Shown here piece by piece: positions 10,814 through 22,787 of a stretch of 64,000 nucleotides of DNA. The DNA comes from Synaphobranchus kaupii. Lineage: Eukaryota; Chordata; Actinopteri; Anguilliformes; Synaphobranchidae. The stretch covers positions 596,162 through 660,161 of the forward strand of contig CM056391.1 in the NCBI GenBank assembly GCA_029718625.1, given 5' to 3'. Numbering within the stretch: position 1 is the first letter of the stretch; every line of letters starts with the position of its first letter. The notes beneath the pieces are model-generated. The model was not told the origin of the DNA and did no database searches. It was given only the letters and a program-made list of their open reading frames with translations. Both the position numbers and the translations under genes were made by a program.

Positions 10814-11866
10814 CTGTGTGAGATGAACAAAATAAAATGTTACACAGATGAAAAATGGAAAAAAAAAAAAAAAGCATTTAAATGTAAAAACATGACTGTT
10901 TTCAGGGATGGGCTGTATTTCTAATACATTTATCTGAAATATGCATGGCATTTATATTTTAAAATGTAATAGGGGTTGCCTGCATCTTTTTTGTTTTTAC
11001 GTTCTCCACCATTTTTTAAATTTTTTATAAAAGATGCATTTATTTTGGGAGATATTTAGTATTTTGTAACAAAATACACTTTAGCATATTTTTGCGCAAG
11101 TCCATGACAGTTTCTTTGTCTTGACACTATGGTTGAGATAAACACTAGACCCCGATTGGTTGATTAAGATAAACACTGGACCCTGATTGGTTGATTAAGA
11201 TAAACACTGGACCCTGATTGGTTGGTTGATGCATGCACTTTAGCTCTTACAAACACAGGGAGGAATGAGTGCAATAACCAAACAGAGTTCAAATATTGTT
11301 ATGGCAACCGTATTCACATTACAAGCCACTCAAAGCAAACTCCTCTATGTACACAAAGACGATTTTATAGAGATTACAAGACGAAAAACATACAAATTCT
11401 TAATATTCAGAAATAAATGCTAAAAACTACCAGTCTGGTTCATGTTACACAGCGATAATCTTACTCAAAGTGGTGTGTTAGAACAGATTCTATAGTCCCA
11501 CCAGATACTCCTGGGTTCCCCACTCTTTAACGACAGCAGGCATAGCATTTCCAGCACTATATCACAGCACAGAATGCCCACTGTCACAGCACTGCACTTA
11601 ACCCACTGCCACTTAATCAACCTTCACAAGATACACTTCCAGGCCAAAGTTCTTTAGAACAAGACGATAAACTGTGAGATAAAGGAGATGCCAAAACAGT
11701 GAAAGGGATTCTGGGTAGAAACAGGGGTTTACGTTTCGTAAAATAGTAGTCAATTTCCACTGTGCTTTCATGTGGGGAGAGAAAGAGAGCGAAAGAGAGA
11801 GAAGTTTGCATCTAGCTAAACAGTGGCTACTACGTGTTCTTTGTCGCACAGTAATGTTGCTTAAAA
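10814..11866. other. Intergenic or intronic stretch, no gene seen
   Basis: AT-rich sequence without a supported exon. A short direct repeat of about 31-34 bp (units around ACACTGGACCCTGATTGGTT) occurs three times at about 11140-11225. Missing 5' exons of the recombinase-like gene could be here or further right, but none was convincing. Confidence 0.5.
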
Positions 11867-12059
11867 CAGTGGTTCCCAAAACCTCTCCTGGGGTACCCCC
11901 AGCCAGATCCAGATATTTAACGTGTTCCACTTCAAGCACGCCTGATGCAACTAATCAAACCCCAAGTGCTTGATACGTCTCTTCAGTGTGCTTGAGGGGG
12001 AAACGCATCACAGCCTGGATCCGGCTGCAGGTACCCGAGGAGACGTTTGCCAACCACTG
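11867..12059. mobile_element. hAT-type MITE, family B, copy 1
   Basis: A 193-bp element with inverted ends CAGTGGTTCCCAAAACCTCT and CCAACCACTG, flanked by an 8-bp target duplication GCTTAAAA / GCTCAAAA (7 of 8). The same family occurs at 24346 in reverse orientation. Non-coding. Confidence 0.82.
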
Positions 12060-12742
12060 GCTCAAAACAAAAACAGACACGTTTGTGATGCTAGGAACTA
12101 TTTAATTGTGCTACTAAACTAACACATTTTTTCCTGATGATACATTACGATTATGCCACAACTGCACATACACACGAGACAACAGTTTCAGCCTGCAAAG
12201 ATCTCTTAACACTGGGTTACTGGTTTTTGTTGCAACCAGTTACCCTGGTTTAGCTTTCCAAGCAGCTGTACACACAAATGCTGCTCGACACCCATACTGG
12301 ACAACGGTGAGGTGATTAAGATAAGTCTCCAGCGGGAGCTGAGGCTTAAAGAAAGGTCAAATCAAGATGTGATTTAAGTAAATTAAATAATCACAGCACA
12401 AGTTCACATGAAATCCTGGACTGGATTATTTCTAAACCCGGCATCCTGGAATGGAATTGCCCACCCCTGTATTCAGGATCAGTCCAGACCAATGGCTAAA
12501 AATGCACTTCCATCATGATAACATGCTTATAATATTTAGGTCCATAATTATTAAAACTCAACTTTTTGCACTTCATCTTTTGAGATTACCACAATCAATA
12601 AACAAGTTTTCATTTATTATGAATCTTGAAATGATAATGGAAAAAAAAAAAAAAACAATCCCGCCAACAGACATTGATCAGTTGGTGGGATCAGTTAATG
12701 AAGAAACCAATTTAAAAACAAAAGTCATACAATTGTAAAACA

Positions 12743-14095
12743 CACTTAAAACCGGCCCTGGTTTTCTTTTCTCCCAGGTACAGTGCATCTGGAAAGTATT
12801 CACAGCGCTTCACTTTTTCCACATTTTGTTCTGTTACAGCCTTATTCCAAAATGGATTAAATTCATTTTTTCCCTCAAAATTCTACACACAACACTCCAT
12901 AATGACAATGTGAAAAAAGTTTTTTTGAGATTTTTGCAAATTTATTAAAAATAAAAAACTAAAATTTCTCATTTACATAAGTATTCATACCCTTTGCTTT
13001 AACATATTTTTAAAGTATCATTTCATATTTGGTCGCATATCCTTTACATGCTGTTACTTCCTGAAGTCTGTGACCATCAACATCAAAAAACTGTCGATAT
13101 CTTATTTTCAGGTACTGTTACAAGCGATACTATAACCTCTCTGCATTTGAATGGATCTCTATGGAAATTGGGGGATGAGACTAGATTCAGCTGTGAATTA
13201 CACTGGTACAGTATGGAACACATGGCTGGCTAAATGGCTGTAAGTTATCAAGGGTCTGAGCTATCAAACGAGCCCCAAACCATCACTCTGTTGCCAGATA
13301 TGGAGTAGATGTGGATGGATCACTGCAAGGGTTATTTCTCCGGACTCATTTTCCTATAGAACTCTATGGGGAAAAAAGTCAGGAGAAACAACCCTTAAAG
13401 TGATCCATCCACATCTACTCCATATCTGGCAACAGAGTGATGGTTTGGGGCTCGTTTGATAGCTCAGACCCTTGATAACTTACAGCCATTTAGCCAGCCA
13501 TGTGTTCCATACTGTACCAGTGTAATTTACAGCTGAATCTAGTCTCACCCCCCAATTTCCATAGAGATCCATTCAAATGCAGAGAGGTTATAGTATCGCT
13601 TGTAACAGTACCTGAAAATAAGATATCGACAGTTTTTTGATGTTGATGGTCACAGACTTCAGGAAGTAACAGCATGTAAAGGATATGCGACCAAATATGA
13701 AATATGATACTTTAAAAATACGTTAAAGCAAAGGGTATGAATACTTATGTAAATGAGAAATGTAATTTTTTTATTTTTAATAAATTTGCAAAAATCTCAA
13801 AAAACTTTTTTCACATTGTCATTATGGGGTGTTGTGTGTAGAATTTTGAGGGAAAAAATGAATTTAATCAATTTTGGAATAAGGCTGTAACAGAACAAAA
13901 TGTGGAAAAAGTGAAGCGCTGTGAATACTTTCCGGATGCACTGTAACTGAACAATTAGCGCTACAAACTTCACACCTGACACCCAGGTAACGGGAGGGTG
14001 GAAAACCAGCAGGTCTTGGGGACTGTGATTTGAGTAACAGGGATTTAGGCTTAAGTAATCACCATACAGTAATAGCACCTTGGTTCTGCATCACG
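12743..14095. mobile_element. Older interspersed repeat interrupted by a Tc1-type palindrome
   Basis: Flanks on both sides of the 12781-13943 insertion join into one repeat: CCGGCCCTGGTTTTCTTTTC on the left and CACACCTGACACCCAGGTAA on the right. The reverse complement of 24140-24305 carries the same elements in the same order without the interruption. The exact outer ends are approximate. Confidence 0.7.
12781..13943. mobile_element. Palindromic (fold-back) Tc1-type element, 1163 bp
   Basis: Ends are CAGTGCATCTGGAAAGTATT and its inverse, with TA at 12779-12780 and 13944-13945. The whole element is an inverted repeat: arms 12781-13346 and 13377-13943 around a loop of about 30 bp, with only scattered differences. 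It has no transposase. Mirror-image 61-codon open frames at 13048-13233 (+) and 13490-13675 (-) are by-products of the symmetry. Transcription through it in either direction would give a long hairpin RNA. Confidence 0.9.
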
Positions 14096-15076
14096 TACTG
14101 AAAGCACTCCCCACTGGTCTTAAAACACTAGAAAGTTTAAGCCCATTTTATGAAATCAGCCGTCACACACATTTTTGTGAAGCTCGACTCCAAGGTCTCT
14201 GGCTCACAGATCACAAGCTGAACATCGGCCTAAAATAAAATACTGATATGAAATAACATACAATATGACATCAGGGACAAGGAGTCCAACGCACATTAGT
14301 CCTTCAGACTGCAGCTACCTTAAGTTCTGTTTAAGACCATCTGTAGGACCGGGGCTGTGTCTGAATCAACACCCTTGTCTAGTACAATGAATAAAAAAGT
14401 TGTTAAGTAGGCAAAATGTTCTCTAAATGTAGTGTACTTAAAATCCCCGGATGATATACCTACATATATCTGGGTTTTCACTGATAATAGTATGGAGGAT
14501 ATTATAAAAAATGTATGTATGTATATGATTAATAAAAATTATACATCTGCAATTAAGACAAGTAACTTTTAGGAAGGACGGGTATATTTATACTTTATAT
14601 TATATAAAATATTTGACCTTCATCAAGAATGACTTACATGCCCTATATTTTTATTTAACCAGAAAACATCTTGATGTTTTTTTTTTTTTTAACGAATGTG
14701 GACCCCTGAACGAACTTGGCCAGGGCAGGGCTGTGCCGTCCGGCAGGCTATAGGCAGAGGAAATGCCAGTGTTGTATTTCTCGCCACTTCCTCTGATGTT
14801 ATTTCCTTGTCGGCCCCATGTCAGGCGGTCCGTTTGACGCCGAGCGCACTCTCTTCCGTTTCGCTGTCCTTCCTCGCAGCTCGCTCGACTCTTCCCTTAT
14901 CGCTCAGCCACCGCGACTTTAATCTTTACACACACGACCCCTCCCCTCCCCGTTCTCTTAGCTGTGGCTCTTCTCAGTAACGGTCTGCAGTGGTTTTGTC
15001 TGTTGCTTCGCAAGTGGAGGAGGGAATCCCCCTGGAGCAGATGCCCAAGCACGCCCCCTGAGCTTCCTGCACACGC
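14096..15076. other. Non-coding stretch; GC-rich right part
   Basis: 14096-14690 is AT-rich with no gene. From about 14700 to 15300 GC and CpG content rise sharply and overlap the Arg-rich exon described at 15077-16088, which could mark a promoter or CpG island. An alternative ATG frame (MAAGSKEEEREEQEDRGG) runs on the minus strand from 15209 to 14958; it cannot be chosen or rejected from sequence alone. Confidence 0.4.
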
Positions 15077-16088
15077 TCAGAACGCCGTACACATGTACGT
15101 CCACGCATCCGAGGACTCGCGGCTCGTTGCCACGGACGCCGGAGTCCGGCTCATCGCCCCCACGATCCTCCTGCTCCTCTCTCTCCTCCTCTTTTGAGCC
15201 TGCCGCCATTGACTCCTCCTCCGCTCTATCGCGTCTGAGCTCATTTCGCTGATGGGAATGTGGTCCAGGAACCCCTGGGCCTTTCTTACGCGATAACTAA
15301 ACGAGAGAGGGAAAAACAAGATACCGTTATAACACGGCCTGAAATGAATACTTTAATTAACGTGACTTTAGTGCTGTAACACTCTCAAGCTGTCCAGAAA
15401 GGCCAATAAAACTAATAAAGAGGGGTTTCTTGCACGCTTGGGTGAAGAATAAAAATTAAGATTTTATTAATAAAACAAATGCATTTCGGAAAGATGCCCG
15501 GCCACCTTTTGTCTGAACTCCTCCCTCCTTCTCTTAGAAGGAATCCTGTTGGATTACGGTCTGTAAGATGTTGACTGATTGGTTGTTGCAAAATTTTTCT
15601 AATTTTATTGTTTTGCATACTAGAAGCACTTTGCCTGTTATGTGTAACCCAGATGAAGGCATTATCAATAAAATCTTCATATTTCTTCTTCACCCAAGTG
15701 TGGAAGAATCCCTCTTTTATACTGAAATTAAGACTTATCAAGGAGAACAAAATCTAATTAAAACATGCACTTATTCATCATGCAAGTAAGTTCAAACAGC
15801 CAAAACACCAGCCTGAAAGAATAACAATATATATGCAGTTTTTTTCCTGTTAAGATTGTATTAATCAGTTTTTATCACACTTTGCTATTATAAATATCAT
15901 GTAGTTAGTTCAAAAAGTTGTCAATTTGACTGCCAGCTAGCTTAAGAAGTAAATGTTTTTAATGGGCAAATGTATCCATGGAAACGGTACCTCTCTCTCC
16001 TTTTTGCAAGTTTCGCAGCCCTTGCGACGGGATCGTTGTTTATCCGAGCTCTATAACGGGCCATTTTTTCTTTACTGGATAAACGCAT
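15077..16088 (-). CDS. Arg-rich basic protein, two exons (transposon-family N-terminal module)
   Basis: Exon 15991-16088 follows the acceptor TTTACAG and begins with ATG (MRLSSKEKMARYRARINN...). It ends in phase 2 at GAGAG|GTACCG. Exon 15077-15296 follows TTTCCCTCTCTCGTTTAG and supplies the missing base, giving ...AKRRER-S-YRVRKAQGFLDHI...RRRSQWRQAQKRRRERSRR. The matched phase and the continuous basic helix strongly support the join. Similar short Arg/Lys-rich modules (KxRYRxR...DPxxRAxxLxKxRERY) head many fish proteins encoded by transposon-derived genes. The frame ends at a TGA at 15077, but a further splice donor within the second exon is possible, so the gene may continue leftwards. No function can be assigned beyond probable nucleic-acid binding. 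Confidence 0.55.
15418..15718. repeat. Inverted repeat (about 65-bp arms) in the intron
   Basis: The left arm 15418-15482 and right arm 15656-15718 are imperfect inverted copies (GCTTGGGTGAAGAATAAA against the complement of TTCTTCACCCAAGTGTGG), about 170 bp apart. A MITE-like fold-back element between the two exons of the Arg-rich gene. No clean target duplication was identified. Confidence 0.6.
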
Positions 16089-16301
16089 CTGTAAAGATGA
16101 AAAGGATATGATAAAACGCTGAAGCTAGACACGTTATTTCTTGATAAAGACTAAAGAGTTTGATTAAAAGGATCTTGCCCTGAAGTCAGAATGTGTAAGG
16201 GACATTGAGTGGTACCCCTCGGAGGGTGGGAACCATTTTGCCCATTACCTGGGATCAGGTAGAGCAAAAAACATCAGCACACACATAGCTCCCCACATCC
16301 T

Positions 16302-18462
16302 GGGTGTTTCTCAATACCAAGTCCGCACAAGTACGGACTTGTGACGCATGTAGTGTCAAGTGTCCCGACAAAAGGGCACTTGCAGAAACACGTTCTTGTG
16401 AATAGGATGACGTCCTATAACGGGCCAAGTTCTGTTCCAAAGCCAAGAACGCAAAGAAGCGAGGACGTTCAAAGATCCCGGAAATGTACTTGATCCGCCA
16501 CAAATGGAGAGGATGCATCGGATGCAAACTCGTCAAACAACTTCGCGAACTTGGATATCCCATCATTCACTGCGCAAAGCGATACGACACGGGGAAAGCT
16601 TATAGTTGCTGCCTGGTTTGTAGTATAGATCGGTTTGTAGCTATTTTCTAGAGTCTATGGTTTGTATAGCGAAACCACAGTCCAAACGTCAGAAGCACTC
16701 ATTGCATCTCAAACAGGCTACACAGAGCCCTGAAGCAACGGTGCACAAACTGATAGCGACCCAAATTTGGCTCTCCTGTACACGAATGTGTAGGCTACAT
16801 TCCAATGCAATCAGGCCTATATAAAGTGGTAGTTGCCAATGTTAATGCTATACTGTATTTGTAAAAAGAAATGCTAAAAAAATAAAAATTATTTAACATT
16901 TTTTTACTGTTCACATTTGACTTTCATATGATCGCGTAAAAGCCAACTTTATTTAATCTTGTTTTGGCGCGTCATTCCTACTGCACTCCATGAGATGGCA
17001 CCGATTCACCAAAAAGCTGATAACAGCAGCAGCCGTCTGTGTTACAAAGCTAGCTAGGTTATTACTTGTATATTGCTCTTACAACAACATAATATTAACG
17101 GCTTTAGCTAATCATCGTGATCCAGTCCTTTTGTGCCTTTGACATACAATCTATATTAAAATATTAACTACATGTGTTCTAAGTTTTCCACTGGGCAATG
17201 GATAAAGTAGGCTACATCCCAGCAAAAAGAGATGCACTGACGATGACTGTATACATTAATTAAAAATGTTTGGTTTCATCCTACGGTTTTCTGTCTTGCA
17301 GCTTTGAGCATTTCCCCCCATTAAGGTTCATTGATAAAGCCGTAAGTTCTGTTAATTTCACAAATATGTTCTTTTGTGATGAATTGCCTGCTAATTTCAG
17401 AAACTTTTCCGCCTTCATTTAGCTTTTAGGTAGCCTATTAAAGTATGGCTATTGTCAGCAGTTGAACAATGAGTTGTTATTTCATTTGGTCGCAAAAAGT
17501 ATGGATCGATATCCCTGGGCCATCGCTAAAAAAACTACTTAGTGCACCCCTGCTCTGAAGGACAGAACGCTGCTTAGTGCACCCCTGCTCTGAAGGACAG
17601 AACGCTGCTAAGTGCACCCCTGCTCTGAAGGACAGAACGCTGCTTAGTGCACCCCTGCTCTGAAGCACAGAACACTGCTTAGTGCACCCCTGCTCTGAAG
17701 CACAGAACGCTGCTTAGTGCACCCCTGCTCTGAAGCACAGAACACTGCTTAGTGCACCCCTGCTCTGAAGCACACAACGCTGCTTAGTGCACCCCTGCTC
17801 TGAAGCACAGAACGCTGCTTAGTGCACCCCTGCTCTGAAGCACAGAACACTGCTTAGTGCACCCCTGCTCTGAAGCACAGAACGCTGCTTAGTGCACCCC
17901 TGCTCTGAAGCACAGAACACTGCTTAGTTATACAAAAATATTTAAAATGAGGTAAAAAAAAATTCAGCTATTGTAAGACATATTTCTCGCCTCATTTTCA
18001 TTCGTAGAAAGACTTCAGTCTCATGTATTGATTAAATGAGATAACTAAAAATGTAGCCTAGCCTAGTTGTAAGCTGTGTCCCTATGGTGCCGCCTCATCT
18101 GCTATCATGAAATGGGATATCCAAGTCCGTTCTCGTCAATGTTGCCAGAAGCCTGAATTAATTCCCCTCCCCAAAAAAATTCTGAAAACCCCCCATCTTC
18201 AATTGACTCCCATACAATTTTCTCACAATTCATCCTCCATTCCTCCTTTTAAAATCCACCATTGACTCATTTTAAATGGCACCATTTATTAAAAAATCCC
18301 CTACATTTAGGGGTTAATCCCCCAGTCTGGCAACTCTGTGTTGGGAGAGGGTGCATCTGAGGCACCCTCGCTTTCTTGGAACAGAACTTGGCCGTTAAAT
18401 ATTACGTCACACAAGTTCACAAGTCCGCAAGTACAGACAAGTCCAGACATTGAGAAACACCC
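16302..18462. mobile_element. 2.16-kb terminal-inverted-repeat element, non-coding
   Basis: Termini GGGTGTTTCTCAATACC and the inverse of GGGTGTTTCTCAATGTC are followed by further inverted homology (AAGTCCGCACAAGTACGGAC against the right end). The trinucleotide CCT flanks both ends (16299-16301, 18463-18465), compatible with a 3-bp target duplication. The interior has no transposase and carries the minisatellite at 17541. The superfamily is uncertain. Confidence 0.7.
17541..17928. repeat. 35-bp minisatellite, about 11 copies
   Basis: Head-to-tail units of 35 bp (AGTGCACCCCTGCTCTGAAG plus 15 bp) with a few recurrent variants: GGACAG against GCACAG, and ACGC against ACAC. The later units alternate ACAC/ACGC, hinting at a dimeric expansion step. 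It lies inside the 16302-18462 element. Confidence 0.95.
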
Positions 18463-19934
18463 CCTGAATCAACTGCCGCAGTAAGCCAGCCATTTTAGTC
18501 CATACAGGACAATGTGGACTAAAACAACTGGCTTATCGGGCCAGTTAATTCAAGACGATTCACATGGCTAATTATTACCAAAAACCTGTAAGTAATAAAA
18601 TAAGATTTGTTGTAGTTTTGACAGACAGTACGACTAAAGGTTACGTTGAAATAATTTGCAAATGATAAATGACATAAAATACATATTCAGCATTCAAATA
18701 TGTGATAGTACCACGTTACAGTGAGATGAGAAGTCACTTACACTGCCACTATGGCATGTTCAGTGCACAGTAGTGTACACCATACATGCAGTTATCACCT
18801 GATTCATAGCATCATGGGTAAAATTAAACTGCAATTTTAGTAGATTTGTTAGGAAGGGGGAGGGGGGGGCATGTGTATCTGAGACTTTGGAGCAGGGTTA
18901 TCAGATTGGCATTTTTTGAAGAAACATTTGACAGAGACTTCAGGGAGATCTGGCAACCCTGATTTGGAGCAAACAGGTAACTGCAGTAGTCAAAAACAGA
19001 CTTCCCCCAAATGATTCCCCCCTAATGGTCTTCCTCTAAAATAGGTGCTTCACTGATACAAAACAGACATGGCAAAACCAGAATTTCTGTCTGACAGCCA
19101 ACCGTCTATCCACCTATGTGAAGTTGTGACTTTGAACAGGGTCGGGTAAATTTAGCAAATATTTGAGAAATACTTACTAACCTTTCGGATTAGTCAGAGG
19201 CTCCTTCGCAGGGGGTCTTTATCATGGCATATCCCGTCACATGGGTATCGTTCATGCGATAAGGTCCAAAAATTGCATTTTCGCAAAACGATGGCAAATT
19301 CAAAAATTACAGAAGAAAGTTTTTTCAAAGACGCAATAATTTTTAAACAGAATTCATTTACCATATAAGGTTAATAAAGCGTTTATGTGGGCCACCCAAG
19401 GTAAGGTTTTGGCAGGAATTTTAAATTTCGTTTTAGTCTTAGCCCTTTCATAAATTTCAAATTTCGTTTTAGTCATTTATATAAATTTTGTTTTACTCAA
19501 GTTAAATCAGCGGAACGCAACACAATTTTAGTCAAGATTTTTTTTTGGCAATGTAGTCAGAAGACTTATTGCTGTTATTAAAACGCCATTTAAATTGTTT
19601 GCGCTAATGCACACCAAAAAAGTAGGAAGCATTTTTTGCCGTAATTTTGCATAAAAGCAACTGGACCAACCCAACATATTCTTTTATAACTTTAATTTCA
19701 ATGCACATAAAACAACAAATAAATCTAAACTAAAATACAAATAGCCTAAATCAACACTGATGGAACATCGATTCAAATCGGCAGACATTCTGTACAATGG
19801 TGAATATAAACACAAACAGATCTTTAAAGCTGCAGTAGGTAAGTCTGGAGGAAATGTCAAGAACCAACAAGAATTTGAAAAGATACAAGGCAAAAAGACT
19901 TCCCCCCCCTGCTTCACTCAAGGCTTCTCTCCTC
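18463..19934. other. Intergenic, no gene seen
   Basis: AT-rich sequence with no supported exon or RNA gene. Short duplicated phrases such as AAATTTCGTTTTAGTC occur near 19420-19470. Nothing else was identified. Confidence 0.5.
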
Positions 19935-20344
19935 CCCGACTTTCAGTCGGTGGTTGTACTCCGAGGATCGGGGTTCGCGCCTCGGTCCTGCCAGATCCGA
20001 GTATGGCCGGTGCCTTGAGGGAGCAGCAATTGGCGGCTGCTCCCGGGGTGGGGGGAGGGACTCTGTGCTGCTCCCGGGGTGGTGGGAGGGACTCGGTGAA
20101 ATTCGTGGCGCATACAAGGGCCTCGGGCGAGCTGGATCGCGGTCAGGAGCTCGAGGAGTCGCGCACTGTAGAGGACGTGGCGCCCTCCTTCCTACTACCG
20201 GCCGACGGGGTTCTGCAGAGGCGATTTCAAGCGGTTGCTACATGGAGGGGGAATTGAATAGTATAGGGGTTGAATTGGCTACCAAATTGGGAGAAAAATG
20301 GGAAAAAATCTAAAATAAATAAATTTAAAAATAAATAAATAAAA
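19935..20344 (+). mobile_element. SINE-like retroposon, near full length
   Basis: About 410 bp ending in an A-rich tail of AAATAAATAA type (20310-20344). It is flanked by a target duplication of about 10-12 bp (TTCTCTCCTC before 19935 and after 20344). The 3' half matches the independent insertion at 33188-33389. The head contains GGGGTTCGCGCC, reminiscent of a Pol III B box. It has no coding role; apparent open frames across it are incidental. Confidence 0.8.
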
Positions 20345-20734
20345 TCTTTCTCTCCTCGCTCCTATCCTTCTAAGCCCCTCCCAACAAATGATGCTCCAGA
20401 CATGCACGGGCGAATGCGCGCTCCAAACATACGCTCTACTGAGCTTGAGCAGAAGCAGGCACCCCGGCGCTGCCACAACCTGCCAGCCAACGGAGTCCGT
20501 TCTAGCTGGCTTGCTCGTCCGTCCCGTCTGATTCACAGGAGAGAGACAACACTGACCATTGAACATGAATAACATTATAAATCTACATTATTTCAATGCT
20601 TACAGTAAAAGCTAATACTAGTCTAGACTGATAGCAACAAAGCTAGCTAACGGGACAGTGCTGTAAGACATATCGATTGGAAGTTCGTTTGTGTGTTCCA
20701 CAGCAGCACCAGCAGCTAAGTCAGGCACCTTCCA

Positions 20735-21529
20735 TTAGATTCTTTTCCTCCCGGCCGGGGTCGTCCGTTTCTTACTACGCTTGGCAGTGTGCGTAGTTGT
20801 TGGTAAAGGCGGTATTGGCAGTTTGTTAGCGGTTTCTTTGTTTGAGGCTTTCTTTGGTAGGGTTAGCCTGTCCTCGGCCTTCGTCATGGTCAAGTAATCT
20901 TCGTCCTCCACCGTCCTCGCTGGTAGGCTTCTTTTTGCAGTGTCCGTTTTCGGCTTTACGTTTACCGTTTCTGGAATCTGAAGGATAAAAATATTTCAGA
21001 TTAAAATGATACCGTCTTTTCAATTGATAAATTTCTACTATGCTACTAGCTGTTATCACAACCAAGGCAGTAACGTTGGATTTTGACTGCCATACCACTG
21101 GTTAACAGGTTAACAACCACTGGTTAGAAGATACTCTATAATTTTTAGAGATACTATAGATACTATAATTTTTGTTGTACACATAAAAAGAAGACATCGC
21201 AAGGGCAGTGCAGGGTAGGTAAGAAACCCGAGAGGGCTTATCCAGTTTCATCCTGTATTCATTTATATATTAGGCTAATTATGGGATGAAAAGGTTTCTA
21301 TTCACCTACATGTGAAGTTTGCACCCCATGTAAAAAGATATTCGTTTCGTTCGTGCTAATTTGTGCCATAAAAATGACTGATTGTGGCGTTGTGGTTCTT
21401 GAGATATTAAACATGACAGTCGATAGGCTTAGCCTTCATTAGGTCTATGGCTGGGTGTGATAGTGATATAGTGACTTATTGTGACTCATTACTGCAGCTG
21501 GTCTCTGTAGAGAAATGGACAATGTGGGT

Positions 21530-21570
<41 letters not shown>

Positions 21571-22610
21571 CGTATATGTGCGGGCGTGTGTGTGCGTGCG
21601 TGCGTGTGGGTGTGTCTGTGTGTGTGCGTGCGTGCGTATATGTGCGTGCGTGCGTGTGGGTGTGTGTGTGTGTACGTGCGTGCGTGTGTGTGCGTGCGTG
21701 TGTGCATATGTTTGTGTGTGCGTGCGTGCATATATGTGCGTGTGTGTGTGTGTGCGTGCGTGCGTATATGTGCGTGCGTGTGTGTGTGCATATGTTTGTG
21801 TGTGCGTGCTCCTTTGACATGGGACGCCACATCATTTGGCTGCAACTGCTTAGCTAGATTAGGGCTGCTTAGCTAGATTAGGGCTCCTTAGCTAGATTAG
21901 GGCTGCGTAGCTAGATTAGGGCTGCGTAGCTAGATTAGGGCTGCGTAGCTAGATTAGGGCTGCTTAGCTAGATTAGGGCTGTTTAGCTAGATTAGGGCTG
22001 TTTAGCTAGATTAGGGCTGTTTAGCTAGATTAGGGCTGTTTAGCTAGATTAGGGCTTCTTAGCTAGATTAGGGCTTCTTAGCTAGATTAGGGCTTCTTAG
22101 CTAGATTAGGGCTGCTTAGCTAGATTAAATATGAAGCTGCTGTCTTTAACTGAATTACAGAAAACTTTAGCTATGAATCCATTACAGAATTAAACTAAAA
22201 TTTACTTGTTTTTCCACTCAAGAGACCAGACTGACGCTGGTCGAAAACGTTATGTTCACACGACAGTCAGCTCCTTAGCTAGTCTAGCGTTAACGTTACT
22301 TGTTCAAGTTATGAATCAATCGGAGCCAAGATTATGAGCTGTATAATGTCATAATGGGTACGGTTCATCGCCACTAACAAACTAATAATAATAGAAAGGT
22401 TGATATTTACCTTGGCATAAACATGTGGGTGACGGCGCCTGAGGTGTCGTTTTAGATTAGTCGTATTTTTCCCTCTCATCTGATGTCCGCATGGCTTCTC
22501 TCCCGAGCTCACAAGACACTCCGTCTTTTCCTCCTTCGTGTTGAACGTGAAGTGCCTCCATAAATCGGCTCTCCTCTTCCTCCCAAGCGCATGAAGAACC
22601 GGCTTCTATT

Positions 22611-22667
<57 letters not shown>

Positions 22668-22713
22668 AGTGTGTGTGAGAGTGTGTGTGAGAGTGTGTGT
22701 GAGAGTGTGTGAG

Positions 22714-22787
<74 letters not shown>

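Noticed and set aside
13048..13675. Two identical 61-codon proteins on opposite strands
   Set aside because: Arise from the palindrome 12781-13943; no start context, no homology.
14696..14980. Plus-strand 94-codon frame
   Set aside because: In a CpG-rich segment; no homology and no splice or polyadenylation support.
21447..21876. Open frames of more than 100 codons on both strands (Cys/Val and His/Thr rich)
   Set aside because: Translations of a GT/GC microsatellite; no coding signal and no splice context. The same applies to 22591-23026 and 52310-53112.
21849..22127. Interstitial telomere (TTAGGG in each unit)
   Set aside because: The period is 19 bp with only one TTAGGG per unit; there is no hexamer array.
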